Shown one piece after another: positions 59,844 through 60,576 of a DNA stretch of 60,576 nucleotides (position 1 is its first letter; every line of letters starts with the position of its first letter). Source of the stretch: Vulcanimicrobiota bacterium (GTDB lineage: Bacteria; Vulcanimicrobiota; Xenobia; Xenobiales; Xenobiaceae); the NCBI GenBank assembly GCA_944322965.1, contig CALUQR010000010.1, positions 1 through 60,576 of the forward strand, written 5' to 3'. The notes under the pieces were generated by a model. That model did no database searches and was not told where the DNA came from. It was given only the letters and a program-made list of their open reading frames with translations. The translations under genes and the position numbers were made by a program.

Positions 59844-60576
59844 TTGTTACTCCCTTTTTTACTTCGGACGCATATTCCGGCCAGACCTCACGCCAGCCGT
59901 TCTTCTAAATTTCGGAGTAAGCTTGCGAGCAGCCTTTTATAAATAATTCGGAATGCTTAATTCGTAATTCGGAGTGAGCTAGCCGCCGGAACGGCGGCTA
60001 GCAATGCGGAATTCGGAATGCGTAGTTCGGAGTTAGATGGCTCTTGTTAGTGACTTGACAGATCCGGAAATAACTTGGCCTAAGGTTAATTCGGAATGCT
60101 TAATTCTTAATTCGAAATTAAAGGGCTTTTGTTAATGACTTGGCGGATCTGGAAGTAGCTTGGCATACGGGAAAATCGTTGGGCGCTGAAGCGCCTAGGT
60201 CTTAGGTTTGTGTTTTGTTCTCTCATAGAGGTCTTTAGGACGCTTGTCCAATTGGACCATGCGGGCCGCGCCCGCACACAAAGACGATTTTCCCCCTAGC
60301 TAAGCATCCCTCGGGACTAGCCAGCAACTAATTCCCCGCCGCTCTCTCGCCACTAAGTCTTGCCGAAACAAAAGTTAGAACCACAGCCCACTCCACCTAC
60401 GGCAACCCAAAATTACGAATTCCGAATTCCTAATTACGCATTGCCCTTCACCCTAGCTAAGCGCCCATCGGACTCAGCCAGCAGCTAACTCACCGCCTCC
60501 TCGCCCCTAAGTCCTGCCGAGACTAAAGTTAAAGCCACGCTCCGCCATCTGTCGCGTCCCCCCTAATTCCGAATTA
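59844..60576. repeat. Interspersed repeat block R3 (reaches window end)
   Basis: Apart from the ~95 nt leader of the RM gene, this is the same repeat family. It contains heptad tracts with a 10-nt-arm palindrome (59978-60002, GCTAGCCGCC / GGCGGCTAGC) and a truncated minus-oriented core (60043-~60085). A full core (60126-60178) with hairpin 60182-60195 is followed by the ~70-nt extension. Hairpin 60260-60276 leads two plus-oriented long copies (~60283-60406 and ~60447-60562) separated and followed by heptad tracts. The block continues beyond the window. No gene is seen. Confidence 0.85.
60114..60267. repeat. Right 154-nt direct repeat flanking the RM gene
   Basis: Partner of 54196-54349, in the same orientation, ~5.9 kb apart, with the complete restriction-modification gene between them. 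Confidence 0.9.

Noticed and set aside
59930-60576. Integron attC-like sites in the repeat cores
   Set aside because: GTTAG and AAC-type ends appear by chance, but the ordered R and L boxes and an integrase gene are missing.

Overview
The window appears to come from an uncultured or little-studied diderm (Gram-negative-type) bacterium with moderately high GC. Evidence for two membranes is a giant TamB-family translocation protein, a complete MlaE-MlaF-MlaD lipid transporter and several lipoprotein or Sec signal peptides. The F-type ATP synthase has separate b and b' subunits, and its operon runs in the order wecA-like, wecB, atpZ, atpI, atpB-E-F'-F-H-A-G-D-C, murA, mreB-like, tamB. The wecB-atp and atpC-murA-mreB/mbl linkages are known from Firmicutes. 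Combined with b/b' subunits and heptanucleotide intergenic repeats like those of cyanobacteria, this suggests a diderm Terrabacteria-type lineage (near Cyanobacteria, Melainabacteria or Margulisbacteria). That placement is inference and no species can be named.

Layout. Positions 1-8274 (minus strand) hold a tandem array of four long Ala/Gln/Glu-rich coiled-coil proteins, the first cut by the window edge. Two end in a lysozyme-like domain followed by a CHAP amidase domain, and none has a recognisable signal peptide. Positions 8408-17383 (minus) carry a PPi-type phosphofructokinase, two secreted cyclophilins, a histidine phosphatase, a PD-(D/E)XK nuclease-like protein and a 1369-residue BspA-type leucine-rich-repeat protein. 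Positions 17384-18045 are a block of interspersed repeats. Positions 18046-38013 (minus) are the wecA-to-tamB supercluster. Positions 38079-43809 (minus) hold a Ser/Thr kinase, MlaD, MlaF, MlaE and an unknown membrane protein. Positions 43952-47177 (plus) encode the GTPase YchF and a GlgX-type debranching enzyme. Positions 47281-50383 (minus) carry an M30-like lipoprotein peptidase, RNase P RNA (rnpB) and a BsuPI-domain membrane protein. Positions 50512-53476 (plus) hold an exported protein and grpE-dnaJ. A cupin (53560-53949, minus) follows. The right end is a single-polypeptide type ISP-like restriction-modification enzyme (54777-59843, minus) bracketed by two further repeat blocks.

Three things deserve most attention. 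First, the restriction-modification gene contains an 11.75-copy GCTT tetranucleotide tract between methyltransferase motif I and the NPPY motif, the hallmark of a phase-variable contingency locus. Second, an apparently undescribed repeat family occurs in three intergenic blocks. It combines heptanucleotide tracts, GC-rich hairpins and a conserved core of about 50 nt, and it directly flanks the restriction-modification gene. Two perfect palindromes with 26-30 nt arms are associated with it, one of which supplies the last codons of the enzyme. Third, the array of signal-less coiled-coil peptidoglycan hydrolases shares an N-terminal YSFSG/VASL motif that could be a targeting signal.

In the supercluster, lipid-linked glycan precursor synthesis (WecA/WecB), peptidoglycan precursor synthesis (MurA), cell shape (MreB-like) and outer-membrane assembly or lipid supply (TamB) are co-transcribed with the ATP synthase. 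The Mla genes add a second lipid-transport route. GTG and TTG start codons with good Shine-Dalgarno sequences are common.
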